This document shows positions 34,901-47,715 of a stretch of DNA of 64,000 bases, in pieces. The stretch spans positions 8,928,001 through 8,992,000 of the forward strand of contig NC_079887.1 in the NCBI RefSeq assembly GCF_029227915.1. Direction: 5' to 3'. Both the position numbers and the translations under genes were made by a program. The first letter of the stretch is position 1, and every line of letters begins with the position of its first letter. The notes under the pieces are model-generated. The model was not told the DNA's origin. It did no database searches and saw nothing but the letters and a program-made list of their open reading frames with translations. The DNA is from Hydractinia symbiolongicarpus. Taxonomy: Eukaryota; Cnidaria; Hydrozoa; Anthoathecata; Hydractiniidae.

Positions 34901-37900
34901 AGGGGTACACGCACATCTCTACACTTTGTGGCTGCCCAGGGCAGCCCAGCACCCCCACCAGTTAAATTTAACACATTGACATAATTGAGTAAAGTTGCAT
35001 ATTGCTTCCACCACTGGACTAAAACCTTGTTGGTCGTACTAAGCCAAACTGCGCCAATTCAAGGAAACCGTGTAGCTAAAGCAATTGGAAATTTCTTTAT
35101 GCTCGATGACGTTATGTAGCCTCGATGAACCAGTTCGATTGTAGATAATCCGTTATCGTTCCAACATAGTGGGGCGATGATGCAGGTGTGTCACATAAAG
35201 AGAAAAATAAAATAAAATTAACCAAATATATGGGTGGGTGGGTGGGTGGGAAAATTATTTCAGTTAAGCAAGTTATTGCTACTACTGGTGAGAAGCTAAA
35301 TCAGAGTAACTCCCTCCTATTTATAGGGCCCCTGGATTGTAGATTGGCTAATTTAGAACCTCCTAATATGGACAGACTATACCCAAACCTTTAGTCCCCT
35401 ACTCTAAAGTATCAACAAGAAAGTTGCTTCAAGTTATGACACATAGCTTTGATTTGGTTAATTGAGACAAAGATGCCTTGGGTGAGCAAGACAACCTTGT
35501 GTACCCTTAATGATGCATCTGCTTAGCAACTATCAAGTATTGGGAACTGCAATTAACATGAGCTAAACTGTGTTTAGCTCCATATCATTTCAATTTTTTT
35601 GCTGCACAGTCAACAATAAAAAATTATCTTTAAAATTTATTTTTATTGACAATAAAGAATAAGATATACTTTTAACTCAATTTTGGCAGTTAAGTTTATT
35701 TTGGCAGTCAGCATTTTCTTTAATTATCATGTGAATTAGATTAGACAATCTGGACGATATTCTTATTTTAAGTAACCCACCCAAGTTTGTTTTGGTGTTT
35801 TAATTTTAATGCAAATTTTCATTATAGAATTCGAGATTTCTTCACTGACTAAAAAATTCTCACAATCTCCACATGCTTGGTATTTCAGAAAAAAGTGTTT
35901 GGTCTTCTGCAAGTTCGAGTTAATACATGTATACTTTAAAGACTGCAGCCTTGACTGTTATTGTTTTTTTCTAGATGATGACAGTGATAGTGACAGTGAA
36001 GATGAAATTACCATTAAAATGATCAGCACAAAGTTAGACGACCTTAACACATGCCACAATCTAGTTAACAACCATGGAGGAGCATTGCAAAAAGCTATAG
36101 GTGATCTTGTTGATAAGGATCCATCTCGAGCAGCAACACCTCTTGAAAAAACGCAAAAAGATATCAAAGATGTGGCTGCACAGAACATGCGTTTGGTTAA
36201 TGAGAAAGCACAACTATTTCGAATTACATCGAATGCCATGATTAACGTAAGTCATCCTATGTAATCCCTTTAATAATAGCCGTATTTTGTCTGTCTGTCC
36301 GTGAAAACCACGTCCTGTTACAGAAACACGAAATGCGATATATAAAGGACGGGCGAGTTAACGGCTAGTCTATATTATAATACCCGTGAACATCTGTCAT
36401 GTAAAATAGTACCACAAGTAGTGTTAGGTTTCACACAAGTAGAGAGACATACACAATGCGGTATAAAAAGGACGGGTGAGTCTTTGGTTATTTCCATGGG
36501 TCACTAACTAGTACTAAACTAATAGTTCTGTCTACAACAGGTAAAGATTATTAATTTACGTTAAATCTGTCATTGCAGACAATAAGCTTTTTAAAGGATA
36601 GTTGTGATGTGTTTTCCATGAGTCATAGTAAAGCCGGAATGCTCTTTTCTACTGCTGGTTTATTAATTGATAAACATACTCAAGGCTTTTCCATTTAGGA
36701 TTTTTTTAAATTTCCCTAAAGATTTTGGGCAAACACTGATTTCACAAAGAAAAATCTTTTTTGTAAACAAGAAAATCAATGTGAGTCATTGTATATCATG
36801 TTCTATCCTGTTCAAGAAATGGTAAACTTTCTACAAGAATATGAATACTGAACAGACATAGCAGAATAATTTTTCATAAATTTTGTATATGTTTCTGTGA
36901 CACTTTATTGCAAATTTGTATAACCTTCAAATTTCCTCCTTTGTAGCAAGTGTGATGACCAAACTAGAAAAGATTCAAAACATTTAACAGAAATCTTGAA
37001 TGTGATATTTCTTTTTTCAACTCTTTTGCAAATCCTTATCATGCTTTCTTTCATTTTACATTTTCAAACAATGTATAAATAATAAAAAAAAGCTGTTCTC
37101 CGGTGTATTAGGTGTTTAATAATTTGATGTGATTGATATTAATTCAGATGTGTAAAATGTTATTCATTATTTATAAACTTACTTAAGAGAAGTACATCAT
37201 AATACAAGTGATGTGTTTGAGGGAAGCTTGTTCATATATTTTGAATACAGTATATATTTTGAAAAAACGTGATGAGATTTATTTGCAAAAACGAAAAAAA
37301 ACATTACTGTAAGTAAAGGAATAAAAAGAAAAAATAATAGATTTAATTTGTATGCAGAAAGATAGACATTTGAAATATAGGTGTAGACCTTAGAAAAGGT
37401 GAAAGTTTCATGTTCATAATTCCAACCTTTAGGATTTCTAAATGCACTGCTCCTTATCAAATTATTTTCTCATATTTTGCAAATTCATTGAAGGTCCGGG
37501 CTGTGAACAAACATAGTGTGGTATTTGTAGAATTTTTTAGGGGGAACTAACATTGCTTGCATTGTTGCATTACAAACACTGCATAAAAATTGTTTTCGTA
37601 GAAAACTTTATTCAAAGGAAACGAAAGTTAATTTATTCCATTTTGTCTGTTTAAATTAAATTGGTGGTTAGAGAATGTAAAACATATGTGACACAATAAA
37701 GAAGTGTCTACACATTTATGTGTTTACTACAATACTGATCTTTTGTGGAATGTGGAGGCAGTGCAGGTTTGATCACACATCACACACCTCTGCCTTTAAT
37801 TGGTCATCTTTTTCCAACTTCTGCAAAAATTAATATTTTACTTATCTACTATCTGGCACAATGTTAGTTATATTCCTTGAGACAAACTGTGTCAACGTTT

Positions 37901-40900
37901 GTTACTATATCATCACACAAGCTCTAATGTGATGACAGCTTTACAATATCATTTTTAATACCCTTTCCACTCTCTCCATTTTTCTTTGTATGGATTAACA
38001 AACACAGTTGTATTTCTGATTATTATATATTTCCCTTGCTTCTAATTTCTTATTGCTTTTATTTATTTTTTATATCAATTATTTATTATATTCTCAGGAT
38101 TTAATCACAAACAGCTTGAACTAATGTGTGATTCAAAACCTTTTTGTTTTGCATATAGGTGAATATTTATCATAGCACATCCGTATTTCATTCTCAACAG
38201 AGAATGGTTCGCCCCGATCAGACCTCTGATCATGACTACGTGCGGAATATGTTAGTGATGAACTCAGATAGTTTATCCGTATGGTGTGCTCCCAGTTCTG
38301 GGGACCGCGGATCGAATCCCGCTCACTGCTTGGCAGTATGTTAGTGATGAACAAAGTAGTTCTTCATCAATATGACTTACACGCATTATACTCGCCCGTC
38401 ATGATCAGAGGTCTGATCGGGGTGAACCATTCTCTGTTGAGAATGAAATACGGATGTGCTATGATAAATATTCACCTATATGTATATACACCATCCGGAT
38501 AAACTATCTGAGTTCATCACTAACATATTCCGCACGTAGTGTAGTGGGTTCGTCTGCGGCTCCCAGTTCTGGGGACCGCGGATCGAATCCCGCTCACTGC
38601 TTGGCAGTATGTTAGTGATGAACAAAGTAGTTCTTCTTCAATATGACTTTTTGTTTTGCTTCAGCATATCCCACAGTAAAAACTATCATGCAAAATCCTG
38701 ATGCAAATTAGGTGTTTAAAACCGTCTTTTTTTTTTCTTTCGGAGCATTTTTTGAGAAAAAATCGACCCTGGGATTTCACATTCCTCTGAGAGATAACTG
38801 ACTAACTAACTAACTAACCCTGTCCCAAATGGTCAATTGCAATGTCACAGATTTAAACTTCGTAATTAAGCTCCTTAAGTACTGGGAAGTCATCTAAATG
38901 ACGTTTCAGGCCAAAATTGGTATTTGTTTTCTACAAAATTTGGCACAGTTAACGAAAAAAGTATGCTGAACATAATGGTGACATAATAATTTTGATTTTT
39001 GTCACCTAAATGTCATGTTAGGCCAGAATTGGTCCAAAAATTAAAACTACCTTATTTTCAACAAAATTTGGCACAGTTAACAAACAAAGTATGACATCAA
39101 AATTTTGATTTCTTGTTACCTAAATGTCATTTTAGGCCAAAATTGGTCCAAAAATTAAAACTACTTTATTTTTAACAAAATTTGGCACAGTAAACAAATA
39201 AAGTATGCTGAACGTGATGATGAGATCAAAATTTTGATTTTTTGCCACCTTAAATGTCATTTTAGGCTAAAATTGGTCCAAAAATTAAAACTACTTCATT
39301 TTCAACAAAAATTGGCACAGTTAATAAAAAAAGTATGCTGAAAATGATGGTCACATCAAAATTTTGATTTTTTGTCAACTAAATGCCATTTAAGACCATA
39401 AACGTTTCAATCGCAAGACTTTCAACCATGAATGATAGGCTGTATTTTTTGTTAGCAATTTCTTTTAAAATGTGAGTTTATTATGACACGTTTCGTTTTG
39501 TTTGCGTTTGTTGTAAGATATAATGTCACTCGTGTCCTTTATCTTCAGAGCTTCATGCACCAAACCTCTTCGAATGTTTGGCACGATAACACAACAAATT
39601 AGCAGGTTGTCATCAAATGTTTTGGTAGCGAGCGGAAATTCTTAGAGCCCCCAGGGCTTCTTGTTTTTCTTTGAAATCAGCCTAGAAGACCTTAAAGATA
39701 TTTAATGTTCTCCATTTTAGATATTGTACCAATATGTTACTATTTTTTAAATACTTTCCTTTCCCTCAGTTAAAATATTTGATAAAGCCATCTTTTTGTC
39801 TTTTTCATCTTATCTTTTATCATATCAACATAAATTTCTTGTATCTGCGTGCTTAAAAACTTCGAACATAAAAAAATTATAGGAAAAAAATTTGGAAAAC
39901 AACAACAAGAAAAAGAAGAAAACCTTGAAAATGATAAAAAGTTTGGCACATATAGTGTGTGGATGTTAATTGGCTTTTTAGAGACAATGCAACACCGTAT
40001 GGTATTTGCAATACCCCCTATTTTTCCTAAAGTCATCCAATTTAGTTGACAAACCTCCCCCGTGAAGGCTAAAGATCTTAGTCTAGAGACTCCACATTGC
40101 TTATCCCTCTGTTATTATTGAGAGAAGTGGACATAGTGGAATTTACTGAAGGCTTTTACTCTTAAGTATGACATTCAGTTTGAGGCCCTGTATAAACTAC
40201 TCTACTGTGTTATCTATTCTTTCAAACAGCCTTTGTACTAAATTTCACTAATTGATTTCATAGAAATCCCACATTCTGTCTGTCAGCATGGGTAAAAGTT
40301 CATGTCATGAGAAAAAATGTTATATTCTCTCTCTAATGGACTTTCAATTTTCAGTTACATATTAATGTTTTGTTGGGTTAGTGTTGAAAAGAAAGTGAAA
40401 TTGATGGTAGCTATAAAAAAAACATAATTATCAATACTTTTACATTAGCGATATCCACATATTTGTGATAACAATAAATCTGAATTATTAAAAAAAATTT
40501 TTGTTAGTTTAAAAATATATTTACAAAAAATTCGTAAATTCTGTAACGTATAATCAATTTTTCTGCTGTTTTATGTAAAATGTCAAGTTTAAGAATGGTA
40601 TTTGTTTGTTTGTTTATTATCAGACACAGGCGGATCTTCATGGTGACCAAGGAAAGGTGTATGCAACTTTTTTAATCGGAATTTAAATTTGTCTTTTCAT
40701 TGGTTGGTAGATCATGCTGACAATTCTGTGTCATTATTTTAGCCATGGTACAACAATGTAGCATGGTTTTTATTTGCGAATACAAATTCTTCCATAAAAA
40801 ATATAAATCAGCAATAGAAGTTGTAAGGTATATAGCAGAACCATGTAACAAGTAAATCCTGGAAGGTGTTTACTCTCTTCTTTTAATCATCTGAAAACTA

Positions 40901-43900
40901 GTGTTATTAGCTCTCCTAAATAAATACTTTGTCCCTTAGTTTCCTCTCAGCGCCAAAAAGTAAAAAGCAAGGTTAAATTATAAAGTGTTTTTGTGTATGT
41001 TGTATTTTATCAAAGATGTTAAAATGGTCTTAGTAATCTAATAAAGTAGGTGAGCTAAGCTGAATCATGTAGTTGTAATACGTCATTGGTATGTTACATA
41101 AATAGTCATGTAATTTTAGCGTTTACAAATTTACTGAATTTTTCATCTAATAAATTGACTTTCTTGTGAAATATCTGGCGTTTGTTATCTAATAGAAACA
41201 GTGTATTTGTAATACATACTTTATCTTCTGTTTTGTAGGCATGTGCAGATTTCCTAGAACTAGCACAGTCATACGAGAGAAAGTTTTCTCGCCTTCTTAA
41301 TACTGAGCGAGGAAAGAGAATGAGACTGGAAGAGACAGTTGAAACACTTGCCAAGCAGCATATACAATTGGAGAGAGCCTGTGAAATTGAAAAAGTCAAA
41401 GAGAAGCAAAAGTCCTCAACAACGGTTGAAAGTCCTACCATAAAAACATTTGAAATGGCTGAACACGATACTGTTGAAAATGAAAATGAGTCCGATGATG
41501 ATTTGTTTGAAGATGCAATGTCAGACTTTCCTGAGGCATTTCCTGGTCACACTTCCCCTGAAAAAGAGCAGTTAAATATATACCGGGACTTTGAAGAGTC
41601 CACTTCATTAAATGATGACTCGTCTGTCGCTTCTGGGGAAATTTCTATGCAATGTTTGAATGAAAACACTACTGCAAATTTTGACATTAAGAGATCTAAC
41701 TCAGAACAAGTACTGACACAACAAAAGGATTCTGGTCATCGTAGATGGCTATCAGAGGATGTAACTGGTGGAACTTTTGGTGCAGTATGTAATTTTTTAG
41801 TCATTAAGTATTTTTTTTCTTGACTGCTTGATTGACGATGTTATAGATCGATATATCGATTGATAGATCAATATCTTTATTTTACCAGCGTCATGTCAAC
41901 ATATTAAAAAATGTATGTAATAATAAAAACTGTTTGTAAGAAAGGTAGATCTTCTGTGTGTTGCTTTCGAAACTGTAAGGGAGAAAGTTTAATCTCTTTT
42001 ATTATGTTTTGTTAGGCCTGTCATGAATGTAATGATTTATTTAATTTGTAGTTGTTCCATATACTTGTAAAATGTAGGGTTTAAAAAAAATGTTCAAATT
42101 TTTATCTATTGCAAAATCTGACTCTAGTTTGTGATACTGAAAGGATGATTTTGTGCATCTGAAGTTTTTAATGCATAAGTTTAAGAATATCAGTTTTTTC
42201 TACATTCAATACAAGTGCCTACATTTCAATAAGATCCACCCATAAACCCAGTAAAGTTTGAATATTATGTTTTATAAAGCTCCTGCATGGTTAACTTACA
42301 CACCCACTTAGAAGTTGCATCTTAGACATACATGTAACCTATGGAGGAGGGTCAGGTGAAGATTGACTCCAATTCATAATTGATTTTCATAATCTTCTTT
42401 TTCACATAGCTGATCCAACGAGAAGACATACCGGTTGATAAACCATACAAACATCACAGACGGCATATACCAAATCGACCGAACGCTAACCTTAATTTAT
42501 GGAGTATTATGAAAAACTGTATTGGAAAAGAATTAACTAAAATACCTATGCCAGTATGTATTTAAGCTTTTTTTAAACTTTTGAGTTGATGGCCAACAGC
42601 AACTAAACCAACACTTTACATATTTCTTTTTAAAATAACAATTGGCCCTCTTATCTCCAAAATAATTCAAGGGACCTTCAAAATCTCTCTAAAAACCATT
42701 GTTTAATCAGAGTGTTTTTTGTGCAATTTAACTTTGTTTTTGTTAGTTTCGATATTTTTTGCTTTGTTTTGCTTCGTTTTGTTTCTTTTTTTATTTGTTT
42801 GTTTATTTTGTTTTCCTTTGATTCTCTAACTCTGAATTTTAACTTGCCTAAGTAAATTTCAGACCACAAACAGAGCAAATAATTTTCAAAATTATTTTTT
42901 TAGGTAAACTTTAATGAACCACTTTCAATGACGCAGCGTTTAACTGAAGAATTAGAATACTCTGACTTACTCGACCGTGCTGCATGTTGTGAAAACTCTC
43001 TCGAACAAATATGTTATATTGCTGCTTTCTCTATATCGTGTTATGCTTCTACAGCCATCAGAACTGGAAAACCATTCAACCCTTTACTAGGAGAGACTTA
43101 CGAATGTGATCGATCAGCAGATATGGGTTGGACATCTCTTGCTGAACAGGTATTTCACATAATTTATTACTATTATTATTCAAATTTTCTTGACTTGGAA
43201 GGAACAGCTCTATTTTCAACCATTTAACTTAAAGTTGAGCACTGCCGTAATTGTTCGATTACCTGATTTTGTTCTTTTGCATGTCACTAAATTCAAGTAA
43301 ACGTTAATAGCATGGATGTAGAATCTTACTTACCTAAACAAATACGTAAGTTGACACTGGTATTGCTATTTTGTTTTATATTTATTGCACAGGTCTTATA
43401 TTTCTGAAATCATGAGAAGTAAGCTAATGCGTAACATTAGGGTGCAATCCCCACCCGACATAAAGTCTTTTTATAGAGGCTATGGAAAAAACATTTATAA
43501 GTCTAAAACATGGACAAACGGTTTTAATTATTCTACACAATGCAGAATACATCCCTTAGACGTCAAAAGAAAAATTCATTCAAATTTTCTCTCCATTTAA
43601 ATCTAAGGCTGGTAGGCTGCAAAAGTTTCACTTTGGCAGAGCGTTAATCCAAATGAGCAACGTCAAAAAAATGTTCTGAGAAATTGAAGAATTAGGGCGT
43701 GATGACGTCAGCAAGAATTAGAACTGTTTAAGATCTAGACCAAATAATCGAAGATCCTAACTCATAAGTCCATTGTGGACATTGAAAAGTCAGTATGTGA
43801 TACTAAGGTTGAAACAGCTTTTGGAATTGCTTGTGGTTATAATGTTCAATATTCTGCCTTCTTTTTAGTACGCGTTTTTAGTCGCTCCTTTTTTTATTTT

Positions 43901-46900
43901 TTTAACGTCTTTGTAAAGTATTTGCACCGTTTAGGCCAAGAAAATATTCATTTTGTTATTAACATTACGTTAAGTATGATGTTTTCTTTAACACAGTTGG
44001 ACTGTGACATTTTGAATTTCTGGACCTAGGGTTTTTAACGTCAATTATTTTTTCAAACAGAAATTAGTTTAAGTTTTCCAAACAAATTTTGGGCCTAAAA
44101 CTGTATTTACATGACAAAAACCCAAAATTGGACTGCCACTGTTATTTTTAGCATGCTTTTTGTTCTCACTCTCTCATTTAAAATTCAAAAAAAGTTGTAT
44201 TTTTAGAATATTAACCCCCGAGGTCTTGTCCTGCTATGCAATGGCTAATAACCTTGATGCCTCCTTATTACAATGGTCTTATAGAAACATTATGGCTTAA
44301 AGTATTATTAGATAAGAAATAAAACATTTCCATTGGTTGTCCTTGTTTGTCGAAAACTTGTCCTTATTTATCGAGTACTTGACCTTGTTTACAAAATGCT
44401 TGCCCATGTTTATTGAATGCTTGTCTTGGCTTGTCAAATGCTTGTCCTTGCTTGTCAAATATTTTTTCTTGATTGTCAAATACTTAACCTTTCTTTGTCG
44501 AATGCTTGTCCTGGTTTGTCGAATACTTGTCCTTGTTTATCGAATACTTGATTTTTTTTATCGATTACTTGTCCTTGTTTATCGATTACTTGTCCTTGTT
44601 TATGGAATGGTTGACCTTGTTTGTCGAATACTTGTCCTTGTTTATCGAATACTTGTCCTTGTTTATCGAATGCTTGTCCTTGTTTGTCGAATACTTGTCC
44701 TTGTTTATCGAATACTTGTCCTTGTTTATCGAATGCTTGACTTTTTTATCGATTACTTGTCCTTGTTTATCGAATGCTTGTCCTTGTTTGTCGAATACTT
44801 GTCCTTGTTTATCGAATACTTGTCCTTGTTTATCGAATGCTTGACTTTTTTATCGATTACTTGTCCTTGTTTATCGAATACTTGACTTTTTTATCGATTA
44901 CTTGTCCTTGTTTATCGAATACTTGTCCTTGTTTATCGAATACTTGATTTTTTTTATCGATTACTTGTCCTTGTTTATCGAATACTTGTCCTTGTTTATC
45001 GAATGCTTGTCCTTGTTTGTCGAATGCTTCTCTTTGTTTGTCGAATGCTTGACCTTGTTTGTCGAATGCTTGTCCTTGTTTTATCGAATGGTTGACCTTG
45101 TTTGTCGAATGCTTCTCTTTGTTTGTCGAATACTTGACTTTTTTTATCGATTACTTGTCCTTGTTTATCGAATACTTGTCCTTGTTTGTCGAATGCTTGT
45201 TCTTGTTTGTCGAATGCTTGACCTTGTTTGTCGAATGATTGTCCTTGTTTTATCGAATGGTTGACCTTGTTTGTCGAATGCTTCTCTTTGTTTGTCGAAT
45301 ACTTGACTTTTTTTATCGATTACTTGTCCTTGTTTATCGAATACTTGTCCTTGTTTGTCGAATGCTTGTCCTTGTTTGTCGAATGCTTGTCCTTGTTTAT
45401 CGAATGGTTGACCTTGTTTATCGAATACTTGACTTTTTTATCGATTACTTGTCCTTGTTTATCGAATACTTGACTTTTTTATCGATTACTTGTCCTTGTT
45501 TATCGAATACTTGTCCTTGTTTATCGAATACTTGATTTTTTTTATCGATTACTTGTCCTTGTTTATCGAATACTTGTCCTTGTTTATCGAATGCTTGTCC
45601 TTGTTTGTCGAATGCTTCTCTTTGTTTGTCGAATGCTTGTCCTTGTTTATCGAATACTTGTCCTTGTTTATCGAATACTTGATTTTTTTATCGATTACTT
45701 GTCCTTGTTTATCGAATACTTGTCCTTCTTTGTCGAATGCTTTTCCTTGTTTGTCGAATGCTTCTCTTTGTTTGTCGAATACTTGTCCTTGTTTATCGAA
45801 TGCTTGTCCTTGTTTGTCGAATGCTTGACCTTCTTTATCAAATACTTGTCGTTGTTTGTCAAATGCTGAATTTAAGTTTGCCTGTTATTAAATGGAAACA
45901 GTATTTTAAGGTTGGTCATGGGTCTTCGTTATTTAGCAATCTCGAGTATCGAGTTTGTTTTTACGTAACTTCTTTTTAGCCTTCCCAAATCTTCACTTTA
46001 AAGCCAGTACACAGCGAATGAGAATTTTTAAACTGCTTTCTAGGTTAGCCACCATCCTCCCTCAGTAGCTCATCATGTGGAAGGACGAGGATGGACGTTA
46101 TGGCAGAACTTCACTATGAGCAGTAAATTTCGTGGAAAGTATTTGTTAGTATCACCACTCGGCACAGCACACTGTAAATTCGCGAAATCAGGAAATCATT
46201 ACACATGGAAGAAAGTTACAACCTCTGTAAATAACATTATTGTTGGCAAACTTTGGATAGACCAGGTATGAAAAATGGCGCGTTCGGGTTTCTTATGTAC
46301 CCAAAAGAATATAAAAACTGCCTATTTTACAATATATGTGCTACAAAGAGGAAAAATTGATTTTTAGTCTGGTGAGATGGATATAAGAAACCATACAACT
46401 GGTGAAAAATGTCATCTTAAATACCACGCGTACAGTTATTTCTCAAGAGACGCTGCTAAGAAGGTACGGGGTTTATTAAGTTTTTTAACGAGTTAATATG
46501 ACATGCCCAATACAAAGGGTTGTTATCATAAGTAAAGTGGGCGGAAACTAATACAACGGGTTATTATAATAGTAAAGTGGGCGGAAATATTATAATAACT
46601 AAAGTGGGCGTAAAGTTATAAACGATGTACGGAACTGAGAATTTCGTTACATAATCATTAAGTGATGAATTATATCATCCTGGAAATCTGGAATAAAATA
46701 AGTAACAACAGAATAATAAAAAAATACTGACAACTTTCTTTCCTCGTTTTTTTCAATTTTTCGTAAAAAAATAAAGTATTTGATTTTAAAATTTATAGTC
46801 ATTTCATAGGAACAAGTTTTCGCGAGTAGTCATGCATTTACACATTAACGAAATTCTGCGAAACCACTTCAAAATTCACAAGTAAATGTCCAGCAATCTT

Positions 46901-47715
46901 GAAAAGTTATTGGGCTACATTGAAATTTAAAAGACCTGTCCATAGGAATTATTGAACTGGTGTTTTTTTCTAATAATACTGCAATTTCTTGTTTCTGTTC
47001 ACAGTTGTATTAAGCATCTCTTTACACAAAAACTTGGGCTGTACCAAACTTTATATTTTATTTAGGTTACTGGTTTTGTAGCAGATGTTAATAACGTAAC
47101 GCGTTATGTTTTATCTGGTATCTGGGACCAAAAAGTAGAATGTGGAAAAGTTATTTACAAAGAGCCCCACTTGGGCGGTTCTAAAGCACCTCAAGGAATG
47201 CCCACGTCGAAATCAGGGAATCCTCAAACTTTGCCAGCTCAGTTGTTGTGGTCGAAAAAAGCATTGTTGTAAGTTGCTGTTTTTTGGTTGATTGATTAAT
47301 TGGTTGATTGATTGATTGATTCGTTTTGTTTTGTTTTAGAGCTGGTGCAAAACAGATGTATTATTTTTCTGAATTCACTTGTTCCTTAAACGAAATGGAA
47401 CCTGATGTTTGCCCGACCGATTCCAGATTAAGACCAGATATAAGAAAAATGGAAGAACAAAATTTCGATGAAGCGAACCGAGTTAAATTGCAACTGGAAG
47501 AGAAACAACGCGGAGTTCGTCGAGCGCGCGAACAGGAAGCGCAAATGGCTGTTGAAGCTGGAAGAGTGTACGCAGGTTACAAGCCAACCTGGTTCGAATA
47601 TACTGAGGATGAACATAGTGATCTGGGCATATACGTCTACAAGGGCGGATATTGGGAGGCCAAAGAGAAACAAGATTGGGGAAATTGCCCAGATATTTAT
47701 TTACAGCCACCGTAA
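31954..47715 (+). CDS. OSBP: Oxysterol-binding protein 1 (OSBP), 10 exons, 809 aa
   Basis: Lipid-transfer protein that exchanges sterol for PI4P between ER and Golgi. Exons: 31954-32075, 33633-33835, 35975-36246, 41239-41784, 42410-42553, 42904-43149, 46044-46265, 46368-46463, 47066-47268, 47340-47715; phases close to TAA. ATG 31954 is the first after an in-frame TAG. The PH domain (about 10-105) has [18 protein letters not shown] and [14 protein letters not shown]. An acidic linker and coiled coil follow ([24 protein letters not shown]). [12 protein letters not shown] (284-295) is an imperfect VAP-binding FFAT motif. The ORD domain begins near [14 protein letters not shown], with NFNEPLSM and the signature EQVSHHPP (510-517). 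TDSRLRPD and [22 protein letters not shown] close the protein. Length matches human OSBP (807 aa). Human OSBP has a Gly/Ala-rich N-terminal extension that is absent here. It is convergent with NIPSNAP. Confidence 0.96.
32165..32330 (-). mobile_element. Truncated SINE (tail half), same family as 57288-57635
   Basis: AGATAGATGTGCATATTTTAC, GGATATACCCTG, TTTCCAGGATTGGCCATGGC and AGTATTTAATGCT follow the order seen at 57288 and 57725. The tRNA-like head is missing; similarity stops near 32330. It lies in OSBP intron 1. Confidence 0.8.
32472..32829. mobile_element. MITE with ~55-bp TIRs, about 0.35 kb
   Basis: The left end CACCATTAAGGGGCCTTC and the reversed right end CACCACGTTAGGGGCCTTCT continue as CCCCGTTAGCGGGATAT on both sides. 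The inner parts hold T-rich and C-rich tracts and no open frame. It is in OSBP intron 1. Confidence 0.85.
33431..33648 (+). repeat. 109-bp tandem duplication spanning the OSBP exon 2 acceptor
   Basis: 33431-33539 is repeated at 33540-33648 with no difference noticed. Each copy ends with the acceptor TTTTTATTAG and the first bases of exon 2 (ATCTCCTGCT). The real exon 2 starts at 33633. The upstream acceptor (AG 33522-33523) would give a frame that runs through the repeat and ends at the TAG of the second acceptor. Confidence 0.95.
34480..34980. other. GC-richer island in OSBP intron 2, probable mobile-element debris
   Basis: Base composition rises sharply from the AT-rich surroundings, with C-rich plus strand and ACATCCGGA(A/G)..TC repeated at 34611 and 34669. 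No conserved domain is evident in any frame. It may be part of a retroelement on the minus strand. No paired long terminal repeat was found. Confidence 0.35.
35231..35251 (+). other. G-quadruplex-capable (GGGT)n tract
   Basis: Five runs of GGG separated by single T residues form a textbook intramolecular G-quadruplex motif. It is on the sense strand of OSBP intron 2, so both DNA and nascent RNA could fold. Confidence 0.85.
36270..36500. repeat. Dispersed repeat with doubled AAAGGACGGG(C/T)GAGT
   Basis: TCTGTCTGTCCGTGAAAACC starts the block, followed by GCGATATATAAAGGACGGGCGAGT and, 120 bp later, GCGGTATAAAAAGGACGGGTGAGT. It is non-coding and lies in OSBP intron 3. Confidence 0.5.
38140..38660 (+). 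mobile_element. Composite tRNA-derived SINE with 85-bp inverted arms and 13-bp target duplication
   Basis: CTTTTTGTTTTGC occurs at both edges (about 38140-38152 and 38647-38659), like a target-site duplication. Arms 38152-38236 and 38398-38482 are near-perfect inverted copies. Between and after them are two copies of a unit containing CCCAGTTCTGGGGACCGCGG, a B-box-like GGATCGAATCC and TTAGTGATGAACAAAGTAG. The right copy has an A-box-like TAGTGTAGTGG at 38537-38547, 33 bp before the B box at 38580-38590, so it could be transcribed by RNA polymerase III. It lies in OSBP intron 3. Confidence 0.75.
38885..39400. repeat. ~120-bp satellite, four copies
   Basis: The repeat unit contains TTTGGCACAGTTAAC, AAAGTATGCTGAAC, ATCAAAATTTTGATTTTT and TTAGGCCAAAATTGGTCC. 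Copies are centred near 38945, 39070, 39183 and 39312, with gradual divergence. It is in OSBP intron 3. Confidence 0.85.
44337..45865 (+). repeat. 21-bp minisatellite, about 70 copies, in OSBP intron 6
   Basis: The unit is CTTGTCCTTGTTTATCGAAT plus A/G, with variants TTGTCG, CTTGACC and a shorter form with TTTTTTATCGATTA. A higher-order period of 169 bp is visible where TGTCCTTGTTTTATCGAATGG at 45071 recurs at 45240. Because the period is a multiple of three, long open frames arise on the plus strand (repeating LSLFIEY or LVLVYRI-like heptads) and shorter ones on the minus strand. They lie wholly in an intron and lack any non-repeat domain, so they are not genes. Confidence 0.95.

Noticed and set aside
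35809-35974. N-terminal extension of OSBP exon 3 as an alternative start
   Set aside because: The sequence before 35975 has a good acceptor and no OSBP similarity. The exon joins exon 2 in phase.
44337-45979. Long open reading frames of 80-182 codons rich in Leu, Phe and Val
   Set aside because: They are by-products of a 21-bp tandem repeat inside OSBP intron 6, with no independent start context or domain.
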